Shown: piece after piece, positions 8,133 through 15,531 of the stretch
Layout of the letters: each line of letters begins with the position of its first letter
Position numbering within the stretch: position 1 is the first letter of the stretch
Origin: Phytohabitans aurantiacus
GTDB taxonomy: Bacteria > Actinomycetota > Actinomycetes > Mycobacteriales > Micromonosporaceae
Assembly (NCBI RefSeq): GCF_027923225.1
Contig: NZ_BSDI01000015.1
Coordinates: forward strand, 57,991 to 121,990
Reading direction: 5' to 3'
Length of the DNA: 64,000 bases
Position numbers and translations under genes: made by a program
Notes under the pieces: generated by a model
The model's input: only the letters and a program-made list of their open reading frames with translations
Databases searched by the model: none
What the model was told of the DNA's origin: nothing

Positions 8133-9140
8133 CTATGCGGCGACCAGCTCGGCCTCTGGAGCGCTCGCCCGCGTGGGCCGCTCGGGTCGCGTGCCCCGGC
8201 GGATGGCCACGAGCGCCAGGCCCACCAGGGCGTACGCCGCCAGGATCAGGGCCGCGGTGCCGCCGCCGGCGCCGTCGAAGTACGCCGTCGAGCGCAGCAG
8301 CGTGGCGCCCGCGCCGACCGGCAGCAACTGGCCGACCGCGCCCCACGGCTCGGGCAGCAGCTCGGGAGCCGAGCCGACGGCCGAGAGCGGGTTGGCGACC
8401 AGGAAGACGAGCAGGGCGCCGAGCATCACACCGGCACGGCCGAGCAGGGAGCCGAGCCCGGCGACGGTCGCCGCGGCGGCCAGCGCGAACAGGCCGATCG
8501 CGGCGGCGTTCATCAGGTAGTCGCCGGGGATGACGCCGAGCCAGTACTGGAGGACCGCGGCGGCCACGAGGCCGGCCAGCGTCGCGTATGTCGCCAGGCC
8601 GAGCAGGCGCGGCCCGCGCTTGCGCAGCACCAGGGCCAGCACCGCACCGATGGCCAGGCTGGTCATGGCGAGCGGCAGGAACCCGGAGGAGAAGCCGGCA
8701 CCGCGCGGGTCGTTGGTGTCGGTGGGCACGACGTCGGTGACCTGTACCGGCTGGCCGCCGCTGAACTGCTGCGTGGCCTGAGTGAGCAGGCTCGCGACGG
8801 TCGGGCTGGCGCCTGACGCGGTGTGCAGGGCCACGCCGTCGGCACCGACCACGAAGGCCGCGTACGCCTCGCGGTCGCGCAGCGCCTCGTCGGCGGCCGC
8901 GGCGTCGGCGACGGTGGTGATCTCGAACGCGCCGGGTCGCGCGCTCGTCAACTGGTCAGCGAAGGCGCTGGCAGCGGGTGCCGGGCCGGCGACGATCACC
9001 GGCAGGTCGTGGGGCTCCGGCTCCGCGACCGGAGCGACGAACAGCGGCACGAGCAGCGCCTGGAACAGGACCACGGCGACGGCGATGACGGCGCCCAGGA
9101 CGAGTGCGGGCGGCTGGCGGTGCGCTTGTGGCTGCGCCAT
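8133..9140 (-). CDS. ABC-2/YhgE-like membrane protein
   Basis: A 335-residue membrane protein that starts at ATG 9140, with AGGAG five bases upstream. It has one N-terminal helix (about 15-37), an extracytoplasmic alpha/beta region of about 120 residues with DLPVIVAGPAPAASAFADQL, then five or six helices after the loop TNDPRGAGFSSGFLPLAM. This layout is that of YhgE/Pip or ABC-2 export-permease relatives; no ATPase gene is adjacent. It is divergent from a TetR gene, and two TetR-like operator sites lie between them, so it is probably the regulated target, as in many small efflux modules. Confidence 0.78.
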   Translation of the reverse strand: MAQPQAHRQPPALVLGAVIAVAVVLFQALLVPLFVAPVAEPEPHDLPVIVAGPAPAASAFADQLTSARPGAFEITTVADAAAADEALRDREAYAAFVVGADGVALHTASGASPTVASLLTQATQQFSGGQPVQVTDVVPTDTNDPRGAGFSSGFLPLAMTSLAIGAVLALVLRKRGPRLLGLATYATLAGLVAAAVLQYWLGVIPGDYLMNAAAIGLFALAAAATVAGLGSLLGRAGVMLGALLVFLVANPLSAVGSAPELLPEPWGAVGQLLPVGAGATLLRSTAYFDGAGGGTAALILAAYALVGLALVAIRRGTRPERPTRASAPEAELVAA

Positions 9141-9152
9141 CTCAACTCCTAA

Positions 9153-9166
9153 AACGAACCCTCGTT
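9153..9166. promoter_or_regulatory. TetR-type operator, copy 1
   Basis: AACGAACCCTCGTT, a 14-bp near-palindrome with one mismatched pair, sits 12 bases upstream of the start of the membrane protein gene at 9140. It has the same length and outer half-sites (AACGA and TCGTT) as the site at 9210-9223. Binding by the divergent TetR protein is inference from position. Confidence 0.65.
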
Positions 9167-9209
9167 CTCTATACCTGACAGCGTGCCCCGTTGATCTTCG
9201 GGTGTCAAG

Positions 9210-9223
9210 AACGAACATTCGTT
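9210..9223. promoter_or_regulatory. TetR-type operator, copy 2
   Basis: AACGAACATTCGTT has perfect 6-base arms around a 2-base centre and lies 14 bases before the TetR start at 9238. Together with copy 1 it would let one repressor control both divergent promoters and its own gene. Confidence 0.68.
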
Positions 9224-9237
9224 TTACACTGTGTGCC

Positions 9238-9828
9238 ATGCCACGCGTGTCAGACGAACACCTCGCAGCTCGACGCCAGCAGATCCTCGACGCCGCTCGG
9301 GTCTGCTTCAGCCGCGACGGCTTCCACGCCACATCCATGCAGGACGTGATCGCCGAGGCGGGCCTGTCCGTCGGCGCGGTCTACCGGTACTTCAAGAGCA
9401 AGCAAGAGCTCGTCATGTCGATCGCGATGCAGGTGCTCTCCAGCGCCGACGACGTGTTCGCGGAGATCATGTCGCACGACCCGCCCCTGCCGCTGGCCGA
9501 CGCGGTGGACCGGGCGCTCGAGTTCGTCGACCGGCAGACCGAGCCGGACGGCGTCTTCCGCATCGCGATCCAGGTCTGGTCGGAAGCGCTGCGCGATCCT
9601 GAGCTCGCGGCGTTCGTGCGGGCGCGGTACACCCAGTTCCGGGGGTACTACGCGGCCATCGCGCGCCGTGCCCAAGAGGTGGGTGAACTGCCGCCGGACG
9701 CCGACATCGACGCCGTCGGCGCCGCGCTCTTCGGGCTGATCCCGGCGTACGCGCTCCAGCGCATCCTCGCGGACGGGCCCGACCGGAAAACGTACGCGGC
9801 GGCGGTACGGACGCTTTTAATGCGTTGA
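9238..9828 (+). CDS. TetR family transcriptional regulator
   Basis: A 196-residue one-domain-plus-sensor repressor. The HTH region is textbook: ARRQQILDAARVCFSRDGF, then SMQDVIAEAGLSVGAVYRYF at about residues 38-57, followed by KSKQELV. The helical remainder is the ligand-binding domain, whose inducer cannot be read from sequence. The start ATG at 9238 gives MPRVSDEHLAARR, the usual spacing before the first helix; the frame is open further upstream but that part overlaps the operator. It is divergent from the membrane protein at 8133-9140, its likely target. The MerR gene follows 34 bases after the stop. Confidence 0.92.
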   Translation: MPRVSDEHLAARRQQILDAARVCFSRDGFHATSMQDVIAEAGLSVGAVYRYFKSKQELVMSIAMQVLSSADDVFAEIMSHDPPLPLADAVDRALEFVDRQTEPDGVFRIAIQVWSEALRDPELAAFVRARYTQFRGYYAAIARRAQEVGELPPDADIDAVGAALFGLIPAYALQRILADGPDRKTYAAAVRTLLMR

Positions 9829-9862
9829 ACCTCCAGCGACGGGAGATCTGACCATCAACTTC

Positions 9863-10768
9863 ATGCACATCGGAGAGCTGGCCGAACGAGCCGGCCTGTC
9901 GGTCAAGACGGTGCGGTACTACTCCGATCTCGGGCTGGTGCCCGAATCGAGCCGCACCCACGCGGGCCACCGCCGGTACGACGCCGAGAGCGCGGTGCGC
10001 CTCGACCTCGTCCGGACGCTCCGCGAGCTGGGTCTCGACCTGGCGACGATCCGGCGGGTGCTCGATCAGGAGACGGACCTGGGTGGCGTCGCCGCCCGGC
10101 ACGCCTCGGCGATCGACGCACAGATCCGAGTGCTGCGCGTGCGGCGGGCCGTGCTGCGCGCGCTGGCCAGAAGCAACCCGTCCCCACAGGAGGTGGACCG
10201 CGTGAACCGCATCGCCAGGGCGACCGCCGAAGAGCGCCGCCGCATCATTTCCGAGTTCCTCGACAGCATCTTCGAGGGCGTACCGGTGAACCCGGAGCTG
10301 GAAGCGAGGATGCGCTCGGCGACGCCCGAACTGCCCGACGAGCCGAGCGACGAGCAGATCGAGGCGTGGCTGGAGCTGTCCGAACTGGTCAGCGACCCGG
10401 AGTTCCGCTCGCTGCTGCGCGGCATGAGCAACGCGCACGGCGGCGAGGCCACTGATCCGGCCGTAGGCGCGCAGACGCACGAGCTGGTCAGCGAGCAGGC
10501 CGGTGCCGCCGTCGCGGCCGGCGTCGACCCGGCCTCCCCGGAGGCAACGCCGATCCTCGACCGGCTTGTCACGGCGATGGCCGAGGCGTCCGGCCGCGCC
10601 AGCGACGCGGCGTACCGGCGCGAGGTCCTCGCCCAGCTCGAGGTCAGCACGGACCCGCGCCCCGAGCGGTACTGGCAGCTCATGGCCGTCATCAACGGCT
10701 GGCCCCAGTTCACGCCCCAGACGCCGAACTACGTCTGGCTCCGCGACGCCCTCCGCGCCCGTCCCTAA
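9863..10768 (+). CDS. MerR family regulator with large C-terminal domain
   Basis: A 301-residue regulator. The winged helix is clear at the N-terminus: MHIGELAERAGLSVKTVRYY, then GLVPESSRTHAGHRRYDAES, with the coiled helix LRELGLDLATIRRVLD after it. Metal-sensing MerR proteins are about 130-150 residues; here residues 130-300 form an extra helical domain (TAEERRRIISEFLDSIFEG onward) without Cys pairs, so a drug- or metabolite-sensing type is more likely than a metal sensor. It follows the TetR gene on the same strand and is closed by palindrome A1, 3 bases after its stop. Confidence 0.9.
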   Translation: MHIGELAERAGLSVKTVRYYSDLGLVPESSRTHAGHRRYDAESAVRLDLVRTLRELGLDLATIRRVLDQETDLGGVAARHASAIDAQIRVLRVRRAVLRALARSNPSPQEVDRVNRIARATAEERRRIISEFLDSIFEGVPVNPELEARMRSATPELPDEPSDEQIEAWLELSELVSDPEFRSLLRGMSNAHGGEATDPAVGAQTHELVSEQAGAAVAAGVDPASPEATPILDRLVTAMAEASGRASDAAYRREVLAQLEVSTDPRPERYWQLMAVINGWPQFTPQTPNYVWLRDALRARP

Positions 10769-10770
10769 CC

Positions 10771-10826
10771 CGTGATCAGGGCGTCCCTCAAGTAGTTAGA
10801 ACGACTTGAGGGACGCGCTGATCACG
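10771..10826. repeat. Intergenic palindrome family A, copy A1
   Basis: A 56-bp inverted repeat with 23-base arms, 22 of 23 paired, and a 10-base loop. It starts 3 bases after the MerR stop and is likely its terminator. A second copy of identical length (51 of 56 positions identical by eye) lies at 58834-58889. The arms begin CGTGATCAG and contain GCGTCCCTCAAGT. Confidence 0.88.
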
Positions 10827-10892
10827 CGGGGCTTGCTGCCATCCCCCCGGGCGGCAAGTCTTTGCAGATTCTGGAAGGGCTTGCAACAAGGT

Positions 10893-10908
10893 CGGCAAGA
10901 TCTTGCCG
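10893..10908. promoter_or_regulatory. LacI-type operator
   Basis: CGGCAAGATCTTGCCG is a perfect 16-bp palindrome 18 bases before the LacI-family start at 10927. Two related motifs precede it: GGCAAGTCTTTGC at about 10852 and CTTGCAACAAG at 10880-10890. The centre-symmetric form and position fit autoregulation by the downstream regulator; binding itself is inferred. Confidence 0.75.
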
Positions 10909-10926
10909 ATGAGATAGCGTGCAGCC

Positions 10927-11946
10927 ATGCGTGCACGACTGTCCGACATCGCACAGCAAGCGGAGGTCAGCGAGGCCACCGTGTCGCGGGTGCTCAACGA
11001 CCGGCCCGGTGTCTCGGCCGAGACCCGCCAGGCCGTGCTGACCGCCCTCGACGTGCTGGGTTACGAGCGACCGGCACGCTTGCGCAAGCGCAGCGCGGGG
11101 CTGGTCGGACTGGTCGTGCCGGAGCTCGACAACCCGATCTTCCCGGCGTTCGCGCAGGTCATCGAGTCCAACCTGGCCCAGAGCGGCTTCACTCCGGTGC
11201 TGTGCACGCAGACGCCCGGCGGCGTGACCGAAGACGAGTACGTGGAGATGCTGCTCGACCGGCAGGTCTCCGGGATCGTGTTCGTCTCCGGGCTGCACGC
11301 CGACACCACCGCGGACCACGAGCGCTACCGCAAGCTGCTCGCGCGGCCGCTGCCGATCGTGCTGGTCAACGGGTACGTGACTGGTGTGGACGCGCCATTC
11401 GTCTCGTGCGACGACAGCGAGGCGGGCGAGTTGGCGGTGTCGCACCTCGTGGCGCTCGGCCACCGGCGGATCGGGTTGATCTCGGGGCCGCGGCGGTTCA
11501 TGCCGGTGCAGCGGAAGCTGGCCGGGTACCGGTCGGCGATGAAACGGCTGGTCGGCACCGTCGACGAAGACCTGATCTCGCTGTCTCTCTTCGGTGTCGA
11601 GGGCGGGCAGGCGGCCGCCGCGCGCCTGCTCGACCAGGGCGTGACCGGCATCGTGTGCGGCTCGGACCTGATGGCGCTTGGCGCGATCCGGGCGGTCCGG
11701 CAGCGCGGGCTGTCGGTGCCGGGTGACGTGTCGGTGGTTGGGTACGACGACTCGCCGCTGATCGCGTTCACCGATCCGCCGCTGACGACGGTGCGGCAGC
11801 CGGTGATCGCGATGGCGGTGGCCGCCGTACGTGCGCTGATCGACGAGATCCACGGGCAGGCGGCGCCGCGGTCGGAGTACGTCTTCCGTCCGGAGTTGGT
11901 GGTGCGGGCGTCGACGGCTGCCGCTTCCGTGCCGGCTCTTGCGTAA
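10927..11946 (+). CDS. LacI family transcriptional regulator
   Basis: A 339-residue repressor of normal length. The N-terminal HTH reads LSDIAQQAEVSEATVSRVLN with the hinge RPARLRKRSAGLVGLVVPE. The periplasmic-binding-like core follows, with DNPIFPAFAQVIE, the GHRRIGLISG motif, and DVSVVGYDDSPLIAFTDPPL close to the C-terminus. The start ATG at 10927 places the HTH at residue 4, as usual. A perfect palindrome lies just upstream. No sugar-use gene is adjacent, so the effector and target are unknown; a global or distant target is possible. Confidence 0.93.
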   Translation: MRARLSDIAQQAEVSEATVSRVLNDRPGVSAETRQAVLTALDVLGYERPARLRKRSAGLVGLVVPELDNPIFPAFAQVIESNLAQSGFTPVLCTQTPGGVTEDEYVEMLLDRQVSGIVFVSGLHADTTADHERYRKLLARPLPIVLVNGYVTGVDAPFVSCDDSEAGELAVSHLVALGHRRIGLISGPRRFMPVQRKLAGYRSAMKRLVGTVDEDLISLSLFGVEGGQAAAARLLDQGVTGIVCGSDLMALGAIRAVRQRGLSVPGDVSVVGYDDSPLIAFTDPPLTTVRQPVIAMAVAAVRALIDEIHGQAAPRSEYVFRPELVVRASTAAASVPALA

Positions 11947-12054
11947 GATTTGCTTGACTCTTGCAGTCGCTTGGTCGCGGGGAGGCGGCGCCACGCGCAG
12001 AACGCGAACGCGCCACGCGCGCCGCGCGCAGAGCGCGGGCGGGCGGGACGGGGG

Positions 12055-12447
12055 TCAGGTGTAGGTCGAGAGGCGGGCGGCTATGCGGTCCAGGCCGGCG
12101 CGGATCTCCTCCGGATCCGGAGGGGCGGTGGGCGGGCTCACCACCGGCGGCTCGTCCGGGCCGATCACGTCGTCTGGCTCGTCGTCCTCGATCGCCATCC
12201 GCGCCGCCGCGATCTCCGCGCGGATCTCGTCGACCGAGACGTGTGGCATCAGCGGCTCGACCACTGCCATCAGGTCTTCGTCGGCCACGACGGCCTCGGC
12301 CAGCGCGAGCGCGTGCGGCCGCTCGTACGGGCCGCACACCACGGGCTCCCAACCGTCGTCGTCGCCCAGCGGGCCGAACGTGATGATCCACGGTAGTTCG
12401 AACGCCGGCGAGTCGTCGGGCAGTTCGAGTGTGACCAGTGCGCCCAT
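12055..12447 (-). CDS. Acidic hypothetical protein, 130 residues
   Basis: I do not recognise a family. The protein starts MGALVTLELPDDSPAFELPW, is rich in Asp, Glu and Pro, and ends in a proline-rich linker (PPVVSPPTAPPDPEE) plus a short helix. No membrane segment, signal peptide or cysteine cluster is visible. It lies 5 bases after the stop of the YihY-like gene on the same strand, so it may be the last gene of the trpS-ligT-yihY run. Codon use (GC-rich third positions) supports it being real. The 108 bases between it and the LacI gene hold only GC-rich low-complexity sequence. Confidence 0.65.
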   Translation of the reverse strand: MGALVTLELPDDSPAFELPWIITFGPLGDDDGWEPVVCGPYERPHALALAEAVVADEDLMAVVEPLMPHVSVDEIRAEIAAARMAIEDDEPDDVIGPDEPPVVSPPTAPPDPEEIRAGLDRIAARLSTYT

Positions 12448-12452
12448 CTACG

Positions 12453-13331
12453 TCATGATGGGCGGTCTTCCTCCGGCTGACCGCCGTTTTGAGCAGAAAG
12501 GTCGATAACCTTGCCGTGGCTGCTCGTCGCGGCCAGCGTCGCGCCGAAGAGCAGGAGCTGGTTGAGCAGGTACAGGTACAGCAGCAGGCCGACCGCGCCG
12601 GTCACCACGGTGTACGCGGGGTTGCGGTCGGTGCGCACCACCCACTCCCGCCCGAGCGTGTTGAGCAGCGTGATGCCGACCGCGACGACCAGTACCGCGG
12701 GGAGCAGGCGGCGCGGCGGCATCTGCAGTCGGGGGATCGCCACCAGCAGCGCGGCGGCCAGTACCAGGTTGACCAGTCCGGTCAGTATCCAGCTCACCGC
12801 GGTGAGCGCCGCCGACGGCAGTACCGAGCGCAGCAGCGATTCGACGCCGTCCGCCGCCGCGACCGAGAGCGCGAGCAGCGCGAACACGACGACCAGTACG
12901 GCGAGGTCGACGATCCGGCGGGTGATGAGGTTGCCGGGCTGCTGCTTGACCCCGTAGATGTACCGCTGCGACGAGCGGATGGCCTCGACCCAGGCGATGC
13001 CGGTGAGTACGAGCACCGCCAGGCCCACGATGCCGACGGTGCCGCTGCTGTCCTGGATCGTGGCGCGGTCGAGGAACGGCAGGTTCTGCTGGAGGAAGTC
13101 TTCGACCGCGTTCTGCAGGGCGACGCTGCGGTCGAGCACGAACCCGAACGCCCAGTACGCCACCAGGGACAGTGCGAACACCGCGAAGAAGCCGTAGTAC
13201 GCGATCGCCGCCGCGAGGCGGGCGCCCAGGACCTCGCCGTACCGGTCCATCGCCCGCCAGAAGTGGTCGAACGCCAGGGAACGCCGGCGGGCCGCGGCTA
13301 GCGTGCCGGTGATGCGCCCGACGACGTTCAC
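12453..13331 (-). CDS. YihY/BrkB-like membrane protein
   Basis: A 292-residue integral membrane protein with about six helices. The start is set at GTG 13331, two bases after the stop of the upstream gene. Family features: ARLAAAIAYYGFFAVFALSL near residue 36, IAWVEAIRSSQRYIYGV, and the late GAVGLLLYLYLLNQLLLFGA. The family was once called ribonuclease BN in error; its real function is unsettled, and a transport or envelope role is generally assumed. It is likely cotranscribed with ligT and trpS. Confidence 0.85.
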   Translation of the reverse strand: MNVVGRITGTLAAARRRSLAFDHFWRAMDRYGEVLGARLAAAIAYYGFFAVFALSLVAYWAFGFVLDRSVALQNAVEDFLQQNLPFLDRATIQDSSGTVGIVGLAVLVLTGIAWVEAIRSSQRYIYGVKQQPGNLITRRIVDLAVLVVVFALLALSVAAADGVESLLRSVLPSAALTAVSWILTGLVNLVLAAALLVAIPRLQMPPRRLLPAVLVVAVGITLLNTLGREWVVRTDRNPAYTVVTGAVGLLLYLYLLNQLLLFGATLAATSSHGKVIDLSAQNGGQPEEDRPS

Positions 13332-13333
13332 CC

Positions 13334-13870
13334 CTAGCCGCCGAGGGGGTAATCCCGCCGGGGCTGCCATCGCGCCTCGCCGGTGTGCGAGAAGAGCGTG
13401 AAGGCGTCCACCTCGAAACGGGCCTCGAAGCCCGCCAGGTCGTCGTACACCTTGTCGAGCGCATCGGACGGTACGTCCTGGGCGACGGTGACATGGGGGT
13501 GGTAGGGGAAGCGGCTTTCCCGCCGCAGCTCGGCGGCGCTTCCGATGGCGGCGTTGAGCAGCTCGCACTCGCTGATGCCGGCGGCCACCACGACGAAGAC
13601 CACCTCGGTGAGCGGCCGGAACGTGCCAGTACCCCTCAGGTGGAGGGTGAACGGCGGCTGCGCGGCCGCGACCGCCGCAAGGTGCTTCTCGATCGCGGCC
13701 AGGCTGTCGGGCTCGATCTCGGTGGGCCCGAGCAGCGTGAGGTGCGCGGGAACGTACGCGGCCTGCGGGTCGCCCGCCTCGGCACGGCGCCTGGTCAGCA
13801 GGGCGCCCCAGGGCTCCGGGATGTCGATGGCTACCCCGATGCGGGTGAGCCGGTCGTCGGTGCCGGCCAC
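13334..13870 (-). CDS. 2'-5' RNA ligase / phosphoesterase family
   Basis: A 178-residue protein of the 2H phosphoesterase superfamily. Both catalytic HxT motifs are present: H-L-T-L in YVPAHLTLLGP and H-V-T-V in YHPHVTVAQD, about 85 residues apart, as the two-lobed fold requires. Bacterial members act on 2',3'-cyclic or 2'-5'-linked RNA ends; the true substrate here is unknown. It starts 3 bases after the trpS stop and ends 2 bases before the YihY-like start, so the three genes probably share a transcript. Confidence 0.85.
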   Translation of the reverse strand: MAGTDDRLTRIGVAIDIPEPWGALLTRRRAEAGDPQAAYVPAHLTLLGPTEIEPDSLAAIEKHLAAVAAAQPPFTLHLRGTGTFRPLTEVVFVVVAAGISECELLNAAIGSAAELRRESRFPYHPHVTVAQDVPSDALDKVYDDLAGFEARFEVDAFTLFSHTGEARWQPRRDYPLGG

Positions 13871-13873
13871 GTG

Positions 13874-14938
13874 TTAGGCGTTCCGCGCCGGGTAGGCATC
13901 CCGGACCGGGGGTAAGAACCCCACCCGGTCGTACGCGGTCTGCAGCGTGACCGCCGCTACGGCGCGCGCCTTTTCGGCACCGACCGCGAGCAGCTTGTCG
14001 AGCTGTGACGGGTCGTCGAGGTAGACGCGGGTGCGCTCCTGGATCGGCCGGACGAACTCGAGCACCACCTCGGCCAGGTCCTTCTTGAGGTCGCCGTATC
14101 CCTTGCCCACGTACGCCTCGACGAGCTCGGCGACGCTCCGCCCGCTGAGCGCTGAGTAGATCGTCAGCAGGTTGGAGATGCCCGGCTTCTCCGCCGGGTC
14201 GAAGAGGATCTCGCGGCCGGTATCGGTGACGGCCGAGCGGATCTTCTTGGCCGAGCGGGCCGGATCGTCGAGCAGCTCGATGATGCCGGCCGGCGTCGAC
14301 GCCGACTTGGACATCTTCGCGGTCGGCTCCTGCAGGTCGGTGATCTTCGCGGTGTCGCGCACGATGTACGCCTCCGGCACCGTGAAGGTCTTGCCGAACT
14401 GCCGGTTGAACCGCTGCGCCAGGTCGCGGGTCAGCTCCAGGTGCTGGCGCTGGTCTTCACCCACCGGCACGGCGTCTGCCTGGTACAGCAGGATGTCGGC
14501 GGCCTGCAGGATCGGATACGTGAACAGGCCGACGCTGGCACGGTCGACGCCCTGCTTGGCCGACTTGTCCTTGAACTGGGTCATCCGGCTGGCCTCGCCG
14601 AAGCCGGTGATGCAGCCCATGATCCAGCCGAGCTGGGGGTGCTCGGGCACGTGTGACTGCACGAAGAGCGTGCACCGCTCGGGGTCGAGCCCGGCGGCCA
14701 ATAGCTGCGCCGCGGCGACCCGGGTGCGCTGGCGCAGCAGCGCCGGGTCGTGCCCCATCGTGATGGCGTGCAGGTCGACGACGCAGTAGAAGGTGTCGTG
14801 GGTCTCCTGCATCGCCACCCAGTTGCGCACCGCTCCCAGGTAGTTGCCCAGGTGAAACGAATCAGCGGTGGGCTGGATGCCGGAAAGTACCCGGGGACGG
14901 GAAGCGGGGGCGTTGGCTGACACCGACATGTCGGCCAT
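13874..14938 (-). CDS. trpS: Tryptophanyl-tRNA synthetase
   Basis: Charges tRNA-Trp in the cytosol. The class I signatures are present: the HIGH-like FHLGNYLGA near residue 32 and TAKMSKSASTPAG, which contains a perfect KMSKS. The middle part has the family segment MGCITGFGEASRMTQFKDKS. The length of 354 fits bacterial TrpRS (about 330-350). The start is ATG 14938 or the second ATG at 14929 (MSVSANAPAS). It is divergent from the ECF sigma gene with a 92-base gap that must contain both promoters. Confidence 0.96.
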   Translation of the reverse strand: MADMSVSANAPASRPRVLSGIQPTADSFHLGNYLGAVRNWVAMQETHDTFYCVVDLHAITMGHDPALLRQRTRVAAAQLLAAGLDPERCTLFVQSHVPEHPQLGWIMGCITGFGEASRMTQFKDKSAKQGVDRASVGLFTYPILQAADILLYQADAVPVGEDQRQHLELTRDLAQRFNRQFGKTFTVPEAYIVRDTAKITDLQEPTAKMSKSASTPAGIIELLDDPARSAKKIRSAVTDTGREILFDPAEKPGISNLLTIYSALSGRSVAELVEAYVGKGYGDLKKDLAEVVLEFVRPIQERTRVYLDDPSQLDKLLAVGAEKARAVAAVTLQTAYDRVGFLPPVRDAYPARNA

Positions 14939-15030
14939 TCTGACAGCATCGCCGGGAACCGGTGACGCCGCCCGTGACTCGTACGGTGAAACCGGGACTC
15001 CTATGGCCCGAACCGGAAGGTGGGCGAGGC

Positions 15031-15531
15031 GTGGACGTCGAACAGGCGATGGGTGAGCTGTACCACGCCTGCTACCGGCGGCTGGTCGCGCAGGCGTACG
15101 CCTTCACGACCGACCTGTCCGAGGCGCAGGACGTGGTGCAGGAGGCGTTCGCCCGCGCACTGGCGCGACCGGGCGCCCTCGCCGGCATCGACAACCCCGA
15201 GGCGTGGCTGCGCACCGTCGCGATCAACCTGATCCGGCGGCGCTGGCGGCGCCGGAAACTGCTCGACACGATCCTGCTGCGCGACCGCCCGATCACGCGC
15301 GTGACCGAGGCGGCGCCCGGCCCCGAACGCGCCGACCTGCGCGCCGCGCTCGCGACCATCGGCACCGCCTACCGCGAGGTGATCGTGCTGCACTACTTCG
15401 CCGACCTGCCCGTCGAGGAGGTGGCTGACGTGCTCGGCATACCGGTCGGCACCGTCAAGTCCCGCCTCGCGCGCGGCCGAGCGGCCCTCGCCAACCGGCT
15501 GGGCGACTACACGGAGCTGACCAATGCCTGA
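15031..15531 (+). CDS. ECF RNA polymerase sigma factor
   Basis: A 166-residue sigma-70 family factor with only regions 2 and 4. Region 2 has TDLSEAQDVVQEAFARAL and PEAWLRTVAINLIRRRWRR; region 4 has YREVIVLHYFADLPVEEVAD and the HTH VLGIPVGTVKSRLARGR. The start is set at GTG 15031 with GGAAGG ten bases upstream; the frame is open another 23 codons upstream but without better signals. Its last 8 bases overlap the start of the next gene, a membrane-anchored protein that is the best candidate for its partner or anti-sigma factor. Confidence 0.9.
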   Translation: MDVEQAMGELYHACYRRLVAQAYAFTTDLSEAQDVVQEAFARALARPGALAGIDNPEAWLRTVAINLIRRRWRRRKLLDTILLRDRPITRVTEAAPGPERADLRAALATIGTAYREVIVLHYFADLPVEEVADVLGIPVGTVKSRLARGRAALANRLGDYTELTNA

